In this document: piece after piece, positions 42,460 to 52,244 of the stretch | How the letters are laid out: each line of letters starts with the position of its first letter | How positions within the stretch are numbered: the first letter of the stretch is position 1 | NCBI GenBank assembly: GCA_040766745.1 | Contig: JAXGPX010000002.1 | Location: 248,001 to 312,000, forward strand | DNA from: JAXGPX01 sp040766745 | Lineage (GTDB): Bacteria > Bacillota > Sulfobacillia > Fermentithermobacillales > Fermentithermobacillaceae | DNA length: 64,000 nucleotides | Direction: 5' to 3' | Notes under the pieces: model-generated | The model's input: the letters and a program-made list of their open reading frames with translations, nothing else | What the model was told of the DNA's origin: nothing | The model's database searches: none | Made by a program: the position numbers and the translations under genes

Positions 42460-42960
42460 TTAAGCTTCTTGGCTGCTCTCCGATTGGTCATGGACAAGAG
42501 GAGGCCAATCCTCCTGGATCCCCAAATTGCCAAGTAATTCATCTGGCGTGAGGACTTGCACAGGAAAACGAGAGAAGTCCTGTTCGTTGTATGTGCTGAT
42601 GACCTCAATGCCGGCATCACACATTTGAGAGACAATAAATGCGTCAAAGACATCTGATTGGGTTGTGCCGGACTCGGCCACAAGTTCAAGGAGTCTATCC
42701 AAGGAGCTCTCTTGAGGATTGACTAGGTGAAATATATTTCGAAGATTCGAGACTTCCCGAAGGGCATCAGTAACACTAAGAGGACTGAAAACCCTTCTCG
42801 GGTTTGTAACAACCGAGTAGAACTCGAGAAGGATCTGGGGAAACACGCAGGCTGAAACTAACCCCTTTGCCACCGTTTCGACAAGCCTTCTGGAAACCAT
42901 GTGATGGGGATCATCTTGCATCACTGCATATACCAGGATATTTGTGTCTACAGCTATCAT
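42460..42960 (-). CDS. vapC: PIN-domain ribonuclease toxin VapC
   Basis: VapC toxins cut RNA, often tRNA or rRNA. The 166-residue protein has the PIN-domain acidic residues: MIAVDTNILVYAV (Asp 5), an FPQILLEFYSVV motif with Glu near residue 46, and QSDVFDAFIVSQM with Asp residues near 103-107. A C-terminal tail of about 25 residues extends beyond the domain. It starts two bases after the vapB stop codon, and ATG 42960 has AGGGG five bases upstream. Confidence 0.9.
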   Translation of the reverse strand: MIAVDTNILVYAVMQDDPHHMVSRRLVETVAKGLVSACVFPQILLEFYSVVTNPRRVFSPLSVTDALREVSNLRNIFHLVNPQESSLDRLLELVAESGTTQSDVFDAFIVSQMCDAGIEVISTYNEQDFSRFPVQVLTPDELLGNLGIQEDWPPLVHDQSESSQEA

Positions 42961-42962
42961 GA

Positions 42963-43193
42963 TTAACCCCTATCCCCCCGCGGTCTGTCACCGTAGATGC
43001 TCTTTCTAGAAAGAGAACCTGTGACCCTGGAGTCATATCTTCCTAACTCGACAGTGCCCGCGTTTAGGCGGATGTAGTGCTCAAGGGCTTCTATGACAAT
43101 CTGGTTTTTCGCCTTGCCGAGCCGGCCTGCAATAGAATCTAGCCTGGCCAGCAAGCCTTCCTTACCCTTAGGAATATATACGTTCAACTGCAT
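42963..43193 (-). CDS. vapB: Ribbon-helix-helix antitoxin VapB
   Basis: The 76-residue protein begins MQLNVYIPKGKEGLLARLDS, then LGKAKNQIVIEALEHYIRL, the strand-helix-helix pattern of ribbon-helix-helix antitoxins (residues 1-45). The basic C-terminal tail probably wraps around VapC. ATG 43193 has GGGGTG seven bases upstream. A clear promoter and palindrome lie directly upstream, as expected for an autoregulated toxin-antitoxin operon. Confidence 0.88.
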   Translation of the reverse strand: MQLNVYIPKGKEGLLARLDSIAGRLGKAKNQIVIEALEHYIRLNAGTVELGRYDSRVTGSLSRKSIYGDRPRGDRG

Positions 43194-43212
43194 TGCATCA
43201 CACCCCAAACAT

Positions 43213-43246
43213 ATTATCTATATTGACTACTCTGTAGTCAATATAG
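43213..43246 (-). promoter_or_regulatory. vapBC promoter with overlapping palindromic operator
   Basis: On the minus strand TTGACT (43241-43236) and GATAAT (43218-43213) are separated by 17 bases, a good SigA-type promoter 20 bases upstream of the vapB start. The palindrome CTATATTGACTAC-tct-GTAGTCAATATAG (43218-43246) has perfect 13-base arms and covers the -35 and the spacer. VapB bound here would block transcription. Confidence 0.85.
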
Positions 43247-43510
43247 GTGCGTAGCAATTATGGCGACAATCTACCTCCATAGTAGCCAACACCATACCCC
43301 TGACCCGGATAGCCGGCCCAATAATAGCCTAAGCGCCAGGTTAGGCGGCATGCTTTAAGGCGCCGGATAAAACGGCGTTCTGGCAGGCGTGCCCGATGGA
43401 TGCAGGATATCCCGGCACTCGGCCAACCTCCTTCGTTTCGGCAAAATAGCTGTATCTACAAGGACTTTCTTCCAACGTGGCGAATTATGTTAGCCTGGGG
43501 AGGGTCCGCT

Positions 43511-46180
43511 ATGGCGAAAAATTCAAAATTGTCAGTTGTGCTATCTTGCCTGGTTGTTCTGGGTTTAGCTGCTATTCTAATAATCACCCCCGTCAAAAGA
43601 GGGATGTTCTTCAGACAGGATTATCTTCCGTTTTTTTCGAAGGCCGCGTGGTTCTTCGTTGGCGTGGCCGTAATCCTTATACTAGAAAGGCACAGCATTT
43701 GGCAACATATGCCGGACTTAGCCCTTCTGGCAGTTGTGGCTCTTTACGGCCTCACTGTATTTTGGGCAAAGAGTAAAGGCGCTGCCATTGACGGCGCTCT
43801 CAAATACTGTGTATACCTTGGTATTTTTCTTTCAGCAAAGTACGCTTCCAGGAACCGGACTGGAAACAGGTTGCTAAGGTGGTCCATTGTAGCAAGCGGA
43901 GTAGTAGCGGCCATGGTCGGACTTCTGGCCGCCGCCGGGCTCATATCCTATAAAGATGCAGTAGTAGGAGGAAGAATCTTTGGCAGTTTCCAGTACCCAA
44001 ATGCCCTGGCAGCTTATGAGATGTTCGTATCCTTCATATTGCTGCACGCCTGGTTGGAGACAGAAGACCTAGAGCAATCATGGTCGCGCTGGCTTGGCAG
44101 AATGCTCTTCTCTCTATCCGGCTTCATAATTCTACTGGTAATTGTGCTTTCATATTCCAGGGCAACATGGATAATTTTCGCAGCATCTATAGTGGGTTAC
44201 TTTGCCATGCTGCCGGCCAAAACCAGGGGCGGCATTTTCCTCCGCTTTATGACAGCCATAGTGCCCGTTCTTATAGTAAACGTTCCACTGGCACAGGCCA
44301 TCCCTGCAGCCGAATACAGCCTGGTGAAAAAATACATCCTTGTAGGCGCTGCAATATGCCTTGCAGCTGAGGCCGCCAGGACCGTGCTGACTTCGCTGGC
44401 CCTATCCAAAACTCGACCTGCGGGCGCATCCAAAGAGCCTAGGGCAGGGAGAAAGGCTGGCACAAGCAGCACTTCCGGAGGCGCCTCAGATTCAAACTCC
44501 CGGAAAAACCGTGCCCTGGCCCGCATCCCGGTTGCACTCGCCATAGTTATCGCGGCTGCCCTGATATTCGGATTCACAACTGAGGCAGGCCAAAAGGTGC
44601 TGGCTAAGGTAGTCCCTGAAGCGGTCATCAGGCGGTTTAAGTCGATTACTCTTACTGACAGAAGCCTGGTTACACGGTTCTTTGCGACGAAAGATGCATT
44701 CTTGATTGCCAAAGACCACCCGTTGGGAACAGGCGCAGGTGGCTGGAATGCCCTTTATCATAGGTATCAGACTGTCCTTTACTGGTTTACCGAGACCCAT
44801 AACCACTTCGCTCAGGTCATGGTGGAAACAGGTTTTCCTGGCCTGGCAGCTTACGCTGCATTCTGGGTTTTTGTGTTCTACACTGCTTTCAAGGCATGGA
44901 GGTTAGCAATGGCAGCCCTTAAAGCCGTGGCACAAGCCCAGAGTCCCGGAGACAATGCGACTAATGCCGGTACATCCGGCGCCAATTCTCTGCTCATAGC
45001 CGAGATGGTTGCTACCGCCTTTTCGGTTTTGGCCCTGGTAGTCCATAGTTCAGCCGATTTTGACTTATCCATACCAGCAATAGCAATGGCGCTGTTTGCA
45101 GCCACAGGGAGCCTCCTGGCCTCGTCTGAGGCTGTTTTGGCCATTGACGGCATAGAGAATCTGTACGCCGCAGCCGGCAAGAGTGCCCCGGCACCGGAAT
45201 CCGATAGTACGGGCAAGAAGAGAGGAGCTCAAGGTTCGTCATCGAAACCCGGGCGAGGAAAGAGGACGGGAAAAGCCTCGAAGAAGCTGCCAACCCCCTC
45301 GTGGCAGATCCAGTCCAGATACCTTCTTGATGCAGTAAGTTTGGTCATTTTAGCAATTGTCATTATGGTGCCCGCCAATAGGTATTTCAAAGGAATGGTT
45401 TACGGTAGTGCAGCAATACAGGAAATAGTGAAGGAAAATATGGACCAGGCAAGGGATCTTATGCACGAAGCCATGAAGTACGACCCAAACACGCCAAGCT
45501 ACGCCCTGGACTTAGCAGGGAGCTACGTCCACGAATACACTGAAACCAAAGACCCTGACGCAGCCAACATGGCAAAACAATACCTTGCCCTTGCCAGCGA
45601 AAAGAACCCATATGACCTGGACCATAGGTCGATAGAGTCTCAGATGCTTGCGGCTATGGGGCTGTATGACGAAAGCGCAGAAGTGGCATACGAAGTAACC
45701 GAGATGATCCCTCTGGATATCAGGTTCTATGAACGCCTAGCATCAAGTGCAAAAGACGCCATGCTGACTCATGGAGTATCGGTATTATCCCAGGGTCTGG
45801 AGGCTGAAGAAGAACAGCAGCACATAGAAACCATGAAGAAATACGCTGGCTTGATAAAAGAGATTCCGGCCCGTCTTCAGGAGCAAAAAAGCGGCATTAC
45901 CGGTCTTTATGAAAAAATATGGAACCCGAATCAGCTTAATATAACCCAGCCTATTGCCCTGGCCCTTGGCCAGGAGTATTTCCTGGAAGGAAACAGAGAG
46001 GCGGCAGTAGAACACCTGACTATGGCAGGAAAAAAGGCAGACCTGAAGGAAGAAGCAGGCCTTTGGCTTCGTGCGGTTGCCATTGCTACCAAAACCAATG
46101 TAGCACTGCCCGAGGGGATCGAGACAAACGAAGAGGCTGCCACGCTTATTGCCGGTATGTATGGCTTGCTGAGTCACTAA
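43511..46180 (+). CDS. O-antigen-ligase/Wzy-like membrane polymerase with TPR tail
   Basis: This 889-residue protein has about twelve membrane segments and a Wzy/WaaL-type core, with SFQYPNALAAYEMFVSFILL and, on the outside loop, DHPLGTGAGGWNALYHRYQ followed by ETHNHFAQVMVETGFPG. It should polymerise or ligate lipid-linked glycans at the outer face of the membrane. Two low-complexity Ser/Lys/Gly linkers (about residues 315-350 and 575-605) interrupt it, and the last 220 residues look like TPR helices. ATG 43511 has GGGGAGGG six bases upstream. The wzz-like gene follows. Confidence 0.88.
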   Translation: MAKNSKLSVVLSCLVVLGLAAILIITPVKRGMFFRQDYLPFFSKAAWFFVGVAVILILERHSIWQHMPDLALLAVVALYGLTVFWAKSKGAAIDGALKYCVYLGIFLSAKYASRNRTGNRLLRWSIVASGVVAAMVGLLAAAGLISYKDAVVGGRIFGSFQYPNALAAYEMFVSFILLHAWLETEDLEQSWSRWLGRMLFSLSGFIILLVIVLSYSRATWIIFAASIVGYFAMLPAKTRGGIFLRFMTAIVPVLIVNVPLAQAIPAAEYSLVKKYILVGAAICLAAEAARTVLTSLALSKTRPAGASKEPRAGRKAGTSSTSGGASDSNSRKNRALARIPVALAIVIAAALIFGFTTEAGQKVLAKVVPEAVIRRFKSITLTDRSLVTRFFATKDAFLIAKDHPLGTGAGGWNALYHRYQTVLYWFTETHNHFAQVMVETGFPGLAAYAAFWVFVFYTAFKAWRLAMAALKAVAQAQSPGDNATNAGTSGANSLLIAEMVATAFSVLALVVHSSADFDLSIPAIAMALFAATGSLLASSEAVLAIDGIENLYAAAGKSAPAPESDSTGKKRGAQGSSSKPGRGKRTGKASKKLPTPSWQIQSRYLLDAVSLVILAIVIMVPANRYFKGMVYGSAAIQEIVKENMDQARDLMHEAMKYDPNTPSYALDLAGSYVHEYTETKDPDAANMAKQYLALASEKNPYDLDHRSIESQMLAAMGLYDESAEVAYEVTEMIPLDIRFYERLASSAKDAMLTHGVSVLSQGLEAEEEQQHIETMKKYAGLIKEIPARLQEQKSGITGLYEKIWNPNQLNITQPIALALGQEYFLEGNREAAVEHLTMAGKKADLKEEAGLWLRAVAIATKTNVALPEGIETNEEAATLIAGMYGLLSH

Positions 46181-46270
46181 GGCCACAGATAGCGAAGGTA
46201 TTGTTTATGATATGGCAGACAGCGCAATCTGGTCTGCCATAGGGTTTCAGGAGTAGGAGGATGAGGGTAG

Positions 46271-47488
46271 TTGAACGGTAAACAAGGATACCAGGACAAT
46301 AATCACACACAAAACCCGGGTTCAGAGCAAAGGCCATATGGCCCTGGATATTATCAATATCCATACGAGGATGAAATTGACCTGAGAGAGTACATAGGTA
46401 TTCTATGGAAGTGGCGGACAGTTATTGTGTCCATAACCTTGCTTTCAGCGCTTACAGCAGGCCTTGTCAGTTTCTTTGTGCTAAAGCCAGTATACGAAGC
46501 ATCGACTCAAATTCTGGCCTCGAAAGACTCTCTGTCGAATGAAGTTATCAAGAGCCCTTACTTCCTGACGAAGGTCATAGAGGAACTAGACCTTCCCGAC
46601 GAAGAGGCCTATACCCCTTTTGGCCTGGCAAAATCCGTATCTGTTCAATCGGGCAAATCAGCGGATCTAACCATTATCAAGATAGAAGATAAGGACCCAA
46701 AGAGGGCAACAGACATAGTAAATACTGTTGCCAGGCTGTATACAGACTTTGTCAGGGAAAAGAACTCTGAATCTATGACAACTACTTTGGCCTTTTTGAA
46801 AGAGCAACGTGAGAGCACCCAGGCATCCCTGGATGAAGCACAAAGGGAGTTGGACCAAATTCGCCAAGCAAGCAGAATTGAAATTATGCGAAATGAAGTA
46901 AACCGTTTGGCGGAAGAACTCCACGAGTGGAGAGCAATTCTTAGCACAGGAGATGTGCGGCGGGAAGAACTTATAACAGGCATTAAGGAACTTGAGAATC
47001 TCCTTGCATCCACCCCTGAAACTATCCCAGGGCCGCCGGATTACGCCGGTAGGGTTACCCAGATACCCAACCAAACATACCAGCAGTTTGAGGCTGGCCT
47101 TGCAGAAAAGCGAATTGAGCTAAAAGAACTGGATGTCCGCCTGAACCGGGCCCGGTCCAAGGTGCCTGAACTGGAAGTTCAGTACAATTCCACTTATGAG
47201 GCGTATCTCAAAGCAGACCGGAGCATCAGGGAACTGGAAAGCCGGGTGGATAGGCTGAGTTCAAGTATCATGACCCTTGATGCAAAGATTGTGGCCACAA
47301 CCACGTCTATTCCCGAAGCAGTAGTCGCTACTCCTGCCCTTGCCCCAACCCAGCCTATAAAGCCGCGGAAGATGCTGAACGTGGCAGTATCAGCAGTCCT
47401 TGGAGGGTTTGTGTCAATCCTTGTTGTGTTCTTCATTGAGTACTGGCGCTCACCGAAGGAATCGTCTCAGGCAGCCATTGGAGGGTGA
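46271..47488 (+). CDS. Wzz-type polysaccharide chain-length determinant
   Basis: This 405-residue protein has a Tyr/Pro/Gln-rich N-terminal tail, then EDEIDLREYIGILWKWRTVI and a first membrane segment (VSITLLSALTAGLVSFFVL). A long coiled coil follows (residues about 150-350), and a second membrane segment (VAVSAVLGGFVSILVVFFI) near the C-terminus. This is the Wzz/CapA layout that controls glycan chain length with the polymerase encoded upstream. The start is TTG 46271 with GGAGG ten bases upstream. No tyrosine-kinase domain follows, and no glycosyltransferases are adjacent. Confidence 0.9.
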   Translation: MNGKQGYQDNNHTQNPGSEQRPYGPGYYQYPYEDEIDLREYIGILWKWRTVIVSITLLSALTAGLVSFFVLKPVYEASTQILASKDSLSNEVIKSPYFLTKVIEELDLPDEEAYTPFGLAKSVSVQSGKSADLTIIKIEDKDPKRATDIVNTVARLYTDFVREKNSESMTTTLAFLKEQRESTQASLDEAQRELDQIRQASRIEIMRNEVNRLAEELHEWRAILSTGDVRREELITGIKELENLLASTPETIPGPPDYAGRVTQIPNQTYQQFEAGLAEKRIELKELDVRLNRARSKVPELEVQYNSTYEAYLKADRSIRELESRVDRLSSSIMTLDAKIVATTTSIPEAVVATPALAPTQPIKPRKMLNVAVSAVLGGFVSILVVFFIEYWRSPKESSQAAIGG

Positions 47489-47565
47489 AAAACAGGGAGG
47501 AAAGCCAGGACAGATTGAGACCGTCCACGTTTTCCATTTCCACTCCCTTTTACACATCGATAGCA

Positions 47566-47597
47566 AAGAAACCCGGAATGTCTCCGGGTTTCTTTTT
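47566..47597. terminator. Bidirectional terminator between the wzz-like gene and ctpA
   Basis: AAGAAACCCGGA-atgtc-TCCGGGTTTCTT is a perfect twelve-base-pair stem. On the plus strand it ends in five T, and on the minus strand its arm ends TTTCTTTGC. It lies between two converging genes (wzz-like ending at 47488, ctpA ending at 47661) and can serve both. Confidence 0.88.
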
Positions 47598-47660
47598 GTA
47601 CGGGCAAGGTGTGCACCGGGTGGGTCTTTTGTCATACTGCTGGCCAAAAGCCGAGTTCAG

Positions 47661-49178
47661 TTACCAATTTCCTGTATTCAGTTTGTTTCTTAAAACCTGT
47701 ATACCTTTTTCCAAAACTGGATCGTGCATATTCTTGACGAATTCGATGGTGGCCAGGTGCAACACATCTGTTTCCCTTTCGGTCAGAGAACCAGAGTAGA
47801 TCAAACCACGATCTTTGAAGAATGCAGCCACAGCAGCGTCTGTCCTAGGGCCAAAGATACCGTCTGGTTCTCCTACGTCATGTCCCAAAAATGCCAAGCA
47901 CTCCTGCAAAGAGAAGACATCTAGGCCTACAAGCCCCTTCTTAAGCGGACGTTTGTAGTCTACTTTCCCCGGCAATACGATCAACTCCGGCCTTACGTGG
48001 ACATCAGGTTCTAGTCCTTTTCCGGAGATTGATTGGCCTGAAGGAGTGTAGTAGTCGGCAATGGTAAGCCGGATACCACCCATATCATTTCCTAATGGGG
48101 TTACAGTCTGAACACAAGCTTTTCCAAAGGTCGGCTCACCTACTAGTATTCCGACACCCCTATCCTTAATGGCTCCTGCAAGAATCTCTGCCGCGCTTGC
48201 AGTGCCCCCGTTTACAAGTACCACTGTGGGAACAGGAACAGTATCTTCGTCAGTTTCTATGACTTCTTTTAGTTCCTTGCGCCGCAGCTCTACAACCGGC
48301 CCCTTTGGAATCAGCTTCTCAGCGACATCAACAGCATCCCATAAAAGCCCTCCTGGATTGTTCCTGAGATCCAGTACTAGTCCCCTTAGGTCTTTGCTCT
48401 TCAGGTAATCTATGATCACCGGAAACTCTCTGCCTGTAGCAGTGGTAAACTGGCTAATCTCAATATAATAAATGCCATGGCCAAGGTCTTTGAGGTCAAT
48501 AGTGGGAGGCTTGATTCTGGCCCTGACCAATTTGAGATTTAGAACTTCGCCTGTAGAAGGCCTCTTAATCTGCACGAGCACCTCAGTATCCTGTGGCCCT
48601 CTTAGAAGGTTAGCAGCGTCCAAATGGGTTTTCCCCCTGAGATCCTGCCCGTCTGCTCCGATTATATGATCTCCAGGAAGAATTCCTGCTCTTTCCGCAG
48701 GAGAGTCTCTAAATGTGCTTACGACCGTAATATTCCCATCTATAAGTTCTATGGTAATACCAACCCCAGTAAACTCTCCCTCCAAAGAGAAAGAGAGACT
48801 GTCGAATTCCTCCTGTGTCAAGTATCCAGAATAAGGATCACCTATGACATCAAGCATTCCCTTTATGGCACCCTGATAGAGTTCTTCTTGACTTACCTCT
48901 TTAGTATGATAATTCTGAACGAACTCCTTAACGTCGCGAAGGAGTTCGATAAGCAAACGCTCGTCAGCGGGAACTGTTAAGGTCTCAGTCTGAACAGCCT
49001 GCGAGGGTACCTCCGCTGCTTCAGCGATAATGGCCCCTGTGCCTGACATGATGAATATAGCTGCAAGGATAGTGGCCAAAAGACGGTTCAGAGTGGTTTT
49101 CTTCGTGATTCTAAAGCCGAAATATCGCCGGCTTCGATACTGTTCTGCCACTTCTAAACTACAACTGTTCTTCATCAA
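47661..49178 (-). CDS. C-terminal processing peptidase (S41, CtpA/CtpB type) with peptidoglycan-binding domain
   Basis: This 505-residue secreted serine protease has a membrane/signal segment (residues about 33-53) and a PDZ domain (GVGITIELIDGNITVVSTFRD, SPAERAGILPGDHIIGADGQ). The S41 catalytic domain has Ser in GGTASAAEIL near 329 and Lys in TFGKACVQT near 353. A C-terminal peptidoglycan-binding domain (SLQECLAFLGHDVGEPDGIFG) follows. Such enzymes cleave envelope proteins, in Bacillus SpoIVFA during sporulation. The start is TTG 49178 or ATG 49175, with a weak SD. It lies 15 bases after the subtilase gene. Confidence 0.92.
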   Translation of the reverse strand: MMKNSCSLEVAEQYRSRRYFGFRITKKTTLNRLLATILAAIFIMSGTGAIIAEAAEVPSQAVQTETLTVPADERLLIELLRDVKEFVQNYHTKEVSQEELYQGAIKGMLDVIGDPYSGYLTQEEFDSLSFSLEGEFTGVGITIELIDGNITVVSTFRDSPAERAGILPGDHIIGADGQDLRGKTHLDAANLLRGPQDTEVLVQIKRPSTGEVLNLKLVRARIKPPTIDLKDLGHGIYYIEISQFTTATGREFPVIIDYLKSKDLRGLVLDLRNNPGGLLWDAVDVAEKLIPKGPVVELRRKELKEVIETDEDTVPVPTVVLVNGGTASAAEILAGAIKDRGVGILVGEPTFGKACVQTVTPLGNDMGGIRLTIADYYTPSGQSISGKGLEPDVHVRPELIVLPGKVDYKRPLKKGLVGLDVFSLQECLAFLGHDVGEPDGIFGPRTDAAVAAFFKDRGLIYSGSLTERETDVLHLATIEFVKNMHDPVLEKGIQVLRNKLNTGNW

Positions 49179-49193
49179 TTGATCACACTCTTT

Positions 49194-52100
49194 CTAATCG
49201 CTAATCACTTTTCGCTTAGGGCTCATGCCCGGATATTCAGCATACACCTCAAGGCCGTCTACATCTTGCCTGTTAAGTATGACTGTGGCCTGCCCCTTAT
49301 CCAGTTGATACCAGATACCGTCAAGGCTAACGAGGGCATCAATAGCCTTGAAACTTGAACTCTCCCAAGCCCTCATGGTAACAGCGGTCTTGCCTCCAGC
49401 GGAATACCCTTTTCCGATGTACACAAAAGGTGAAGGTTCTTCTTTGTAAACATAAACAGGCATGAGGGTCCTTAGTCTTCCGCCATCAACATCCCATATG
49501 GTCAAGTACAGCGGTTTGGGATCGGTACTTGCTAGAGCAGCAGGCATCCTGAACGTGAGTACATTCAAAGCCTTTTCGTCCCACTGCTTCTGCCCGAGAG
49601 ATCCTTCGACTGTAAACCGGGCATCGTCGCGTCCTACTACCGCAGTCCACCGAAAGTAGGTCTCAGTACCAGTAAGATTCGAAACCTCTATGTAAGCAAT
49701 ATACTGGCCTGACTTAGGATTGGATAAGAACAGTTCTTCGTCAGAATGAGATCTATCTGCCGCGGAGGCCACTTCAACCCATTTGCGTAGTTCCATGTCA
49801 TAATGATACAGATAAATGCTAAGATCAGCACCTGTACCCAGAGGATTGGCTGCGGACAGATACAGGTATTTGGTTCCTTCCCTCACCACAGGCAACATCT
49901 TAGTCACTGCCGATGACCTGCTTACAACAATATATTCATTAATTACCTCTCCGTTCTCTCCGGGAGATACCAGGAAAGCATCATATTGAAAGCCTGAACC
50001 CATATTTGTGAAGGCTGCCTTGCCTGATACTTGGCCCTCTGAATCAACCGGCTGCGGTGATATCCATAGTCTGGTTGATTGCCCCTTCGGGATCAGCCCT
50101 CCAGAGTACAAATCCAGTTTGAACACTGCATCCCTAGAACCATAGGTAGAAGATGCAGGATCGGTCAGAATGACTATTTCCCATGTGCCTGCTCCTGGCA
50201 GCCTGATTTCCACTTCTGCCAAAGTATTATCTGTGCCCTCACCTATCCAGTCACTTTCGAAGACAGGCCTTCCCTTTTCGTCATTAACATAAAGACGAAT
50301 CCTTCCCCTTGGGCTTCCGTTAGAACGCTGGCCGACTCCAAGGGTGATACCCATAAACTCAACCCCGTCAGATACCTTGACGTATTCACGCCGGAGTTCT
50401 CCGGATGACATTAGGCCCTGCAAACCAAAATACTCCTGTTCAGAGAGATTTCTTGGAGCTATCGTTGTGACAAGGAAAGCAAACTCTAATCCAGGTACAT
50501 CAGGATCGTCACCTTTCACCCAACCGCTGTGCAGTCCTGGCTGCAACTCAGGAGAGACCCTCAGATCCATCTGGCGTTGTTCTATTGCTGGTATGCCTAT
50601 GTCCCTGTTGGCCGAGCTAAGCCATTCAGGCATATTAAGGTTAAGCCTCAGTGAAAACGGCGATAGGTTGTCTACGCCTATCGGAAAATATCCTGGCTGC
50701 TTACCTCTATCGAAAAACCCATTAACGAAGTAGGATGCGCCCCATTTCGCCACGGCTCTTACATTGGTGCTAGCCCTAATCTCCCGAACTGCCTCAACTG
50801 CTCTTGCTGCGTTGACTAGCCCGCTGCCTTGTTCAACTGCCGGTGTATCCTTAAGAGGAACCGATCCTCCCTCAATTGCACGCTTGAGGAGGCTGTATGA
50901 AAACTTGTTTGACTGCACTGCTTCTTGAACCAGGGCTGCTACGCCGCCTACATAAGCGGCAGAACAAGACGTGCCCTCAAACAAGTGGGGTTTGCTGGGC
51001 TGGGATGCCCACAAAGGCAAGAGCGCAGGTGAAAGTGCGGGTGCCACTACTGTTACGGTCCCGCCGTTTTTTGTAGGCCCTACGCACGACCAAGGCCATA
51101 CAGAACTGCTTGTGTCCCACCCAAGGGCCCTGTTCACCGCACCTGGCATGTAACCCCCAACCGTAATCACATTCGGCAAATCTGCGTACTCAGGAAGGGT
51201 GCCTAGAGAAGGTCCTCTGTTACCCGCAGGCATAATCACCAATGCCCCATATTCTTTCCCAATGCTATTCAGACTCGAAGCAATTAAGGATAGATTTTCC
51301 TGGGGCCCAGCCGGAGCAACGGTCATAACGATTATTCTTGCACCCTCCTCGCATGCCAGGCGGACAGCATCTGCCAGCTTGCGCCAGCTGGTTCTCCCTG
51401 AGGAATCTACAGCCTTAATAACAGTCAGTTCGGCGGCTGGCGCAACGCCTGGAAACTCGGGCTCCCTGCCTACAATTATGGATGCAACTGACGTTCCATG
51501 CCCATTGCCGTCAAACCCCAGGATAATCTCTTTACCGTTATCCAATATGTCCGCGACAACTACGGAAAACGGGGCAGACCCTGAAATCAGCCGGCTGCTT
51601 CGGCTGTTTCGAAATACTTCAAGCCCAAGTTCATCCGAAAAAGACTCGTCGCGGTCAGTATCTATGTAAACAGTGTCGTATTGCTTAGACAGGTAGTTAT
51701 CGGCAATCAGGATTCCGATATCCCCTAGACCTACAGCACCAGATGGGCTTTCAGCCAGGGCTTTGCTGGCTTGCCATATTCCAATACGATAAGAAGTGCT
51801 CCTGGACTTAACTCCGGACACATCAAACACCCGCCCGCCATAAGCCAATTTACCTTGAGGAGACGCTTTCATGGGTTCAGACATTATTACGGATCCTTCA
51901 GTCGTGAGGTCTATCCAATTCCTGATATTGGACGCAGAAATAATACGTGGGTCAGTTCCGGTATCTATAAGGCTAATATTAACCTTCTTTCCAATACCAA
52001 TAACTCTTGAAACGCCGAGTTCTTCCAATATGCTGTTAGCCATGGATACATCCAGCTGGCTGCGTTCATGAGACGCAGCTGCAACTGCTTCGCCCATTTC

Positions 52101-52202
52101 GGCAGTACCTTCCCCTGTAGGAACGTACCATCCGAAAAAGGAACATATCACAACAACCAATGCTACAAGGCAAAGTGCCTTTCTAGGATTTCTCTTCCCC
52201 AT
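49194..52202 (-). CDS. Secreted subtilisin-like (S8) serine protease
   Basis: The 1002-residue protein has an N-terminal signal segment (ALCLVALVVVICSFFGWYV). A subtilase domain carries the triad Asp 80 (SLIDTGTD), His near 234 (GNGHGTSVASIIVG) and Ser near 409 (FEGTSCSAAYVGGVAALV). About 500 residues of beta-rich extension follow, without a domain I recognise. It probably matures or degrades surface proteins. ATG 52202 has GAGG seven bases upstream. It lies between the SLH protein gene and ctpA, in one direction with both. Confidence 0.92.
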   Translation of the reverse strand: MGKRNPRKALCLVALVVVICSFFGWYVPTGEGTAEMGEAVAAASHERSQLDVSMANSILEELGVSRVIGIGKKVNISLIDTGTDPRIISASNIRNWIDLTTEGSVIMSEPMKASPQGKLAYGGRVFDVSGVKSRSTSYRIGIWQASKALAESPSGAVGLGDIGILIADNYLSKQYDTVYIDTDRDESFSDELGLEVFRNSRSSRLISGSAPFSVVVADILDNGKEIILGFDGNGHGTSVASIIVGREPEFPGVAPAAELTVIKAVDSSGRTSWRKLADAVRLACEEGARIIVMTVAPAGPQENLSLIASSLNSIGKEYGALVIMPAGNRGPSLGTLPEYADLPNVITVGGYMPGAVNRALGWDTSSSVWPWSCVGPTKNGGTVTVVAPALSPALLPLWASQPSKPHLFEGTSCSAAYVGGVAALVQEAVQSNKFSYSLLKRAIEGGSVPLKDTPAVEQGSGLVNAARAVEAVREIRASTNVRAVAKWGASYFVNGFFDRGKQPGYFPIGVDNLSPFSLRLNLNMPEWLSSANRDIGIPAIEQRQMDLRVSPELQPGLHSGWVKGDDPDVPGLEFAFLVTTIAPRNLSEQEYFGLQGLMSSGELRREYVKVSDGVEFMGITLGVGQRSNGSPRGRIRLYVNDEKGRPVFESDWIGEGTDNTLAEVEIRLPGAGTWEIVILTDPASSTYGSRDAVFKLDLYSGGLIPKGQSTRLWISPQPVDSEGQVSGKAAFTNMGSGFQYDAFLVSPGENGEVINEYIVVSRSSAVTKMLPVVREGTKYLYLSAANPLGTGADLSIYLYHYDMELRKWVEVASAADRSHSDEELFLSNPKSGQYIAYIEVSNLTGTETYFRWTAVVGRDDARFTVEGSLGQKQWDEKALNVLTFRMPAALASTDPKPLYLTIWDVDGGRLRTLMPVYVYKEEPSPFVYIGKGYSAGGKTAVTMRAWESSSFKAIDALVSLDGIWYQLDKGQATVILNRQDVDGLEVYAEYPGMSPKRKVISD

Positions 52203-52244
52203 ATTCTAGCCTCACAAATTCATTTCATTCGTATGATTTTGACG

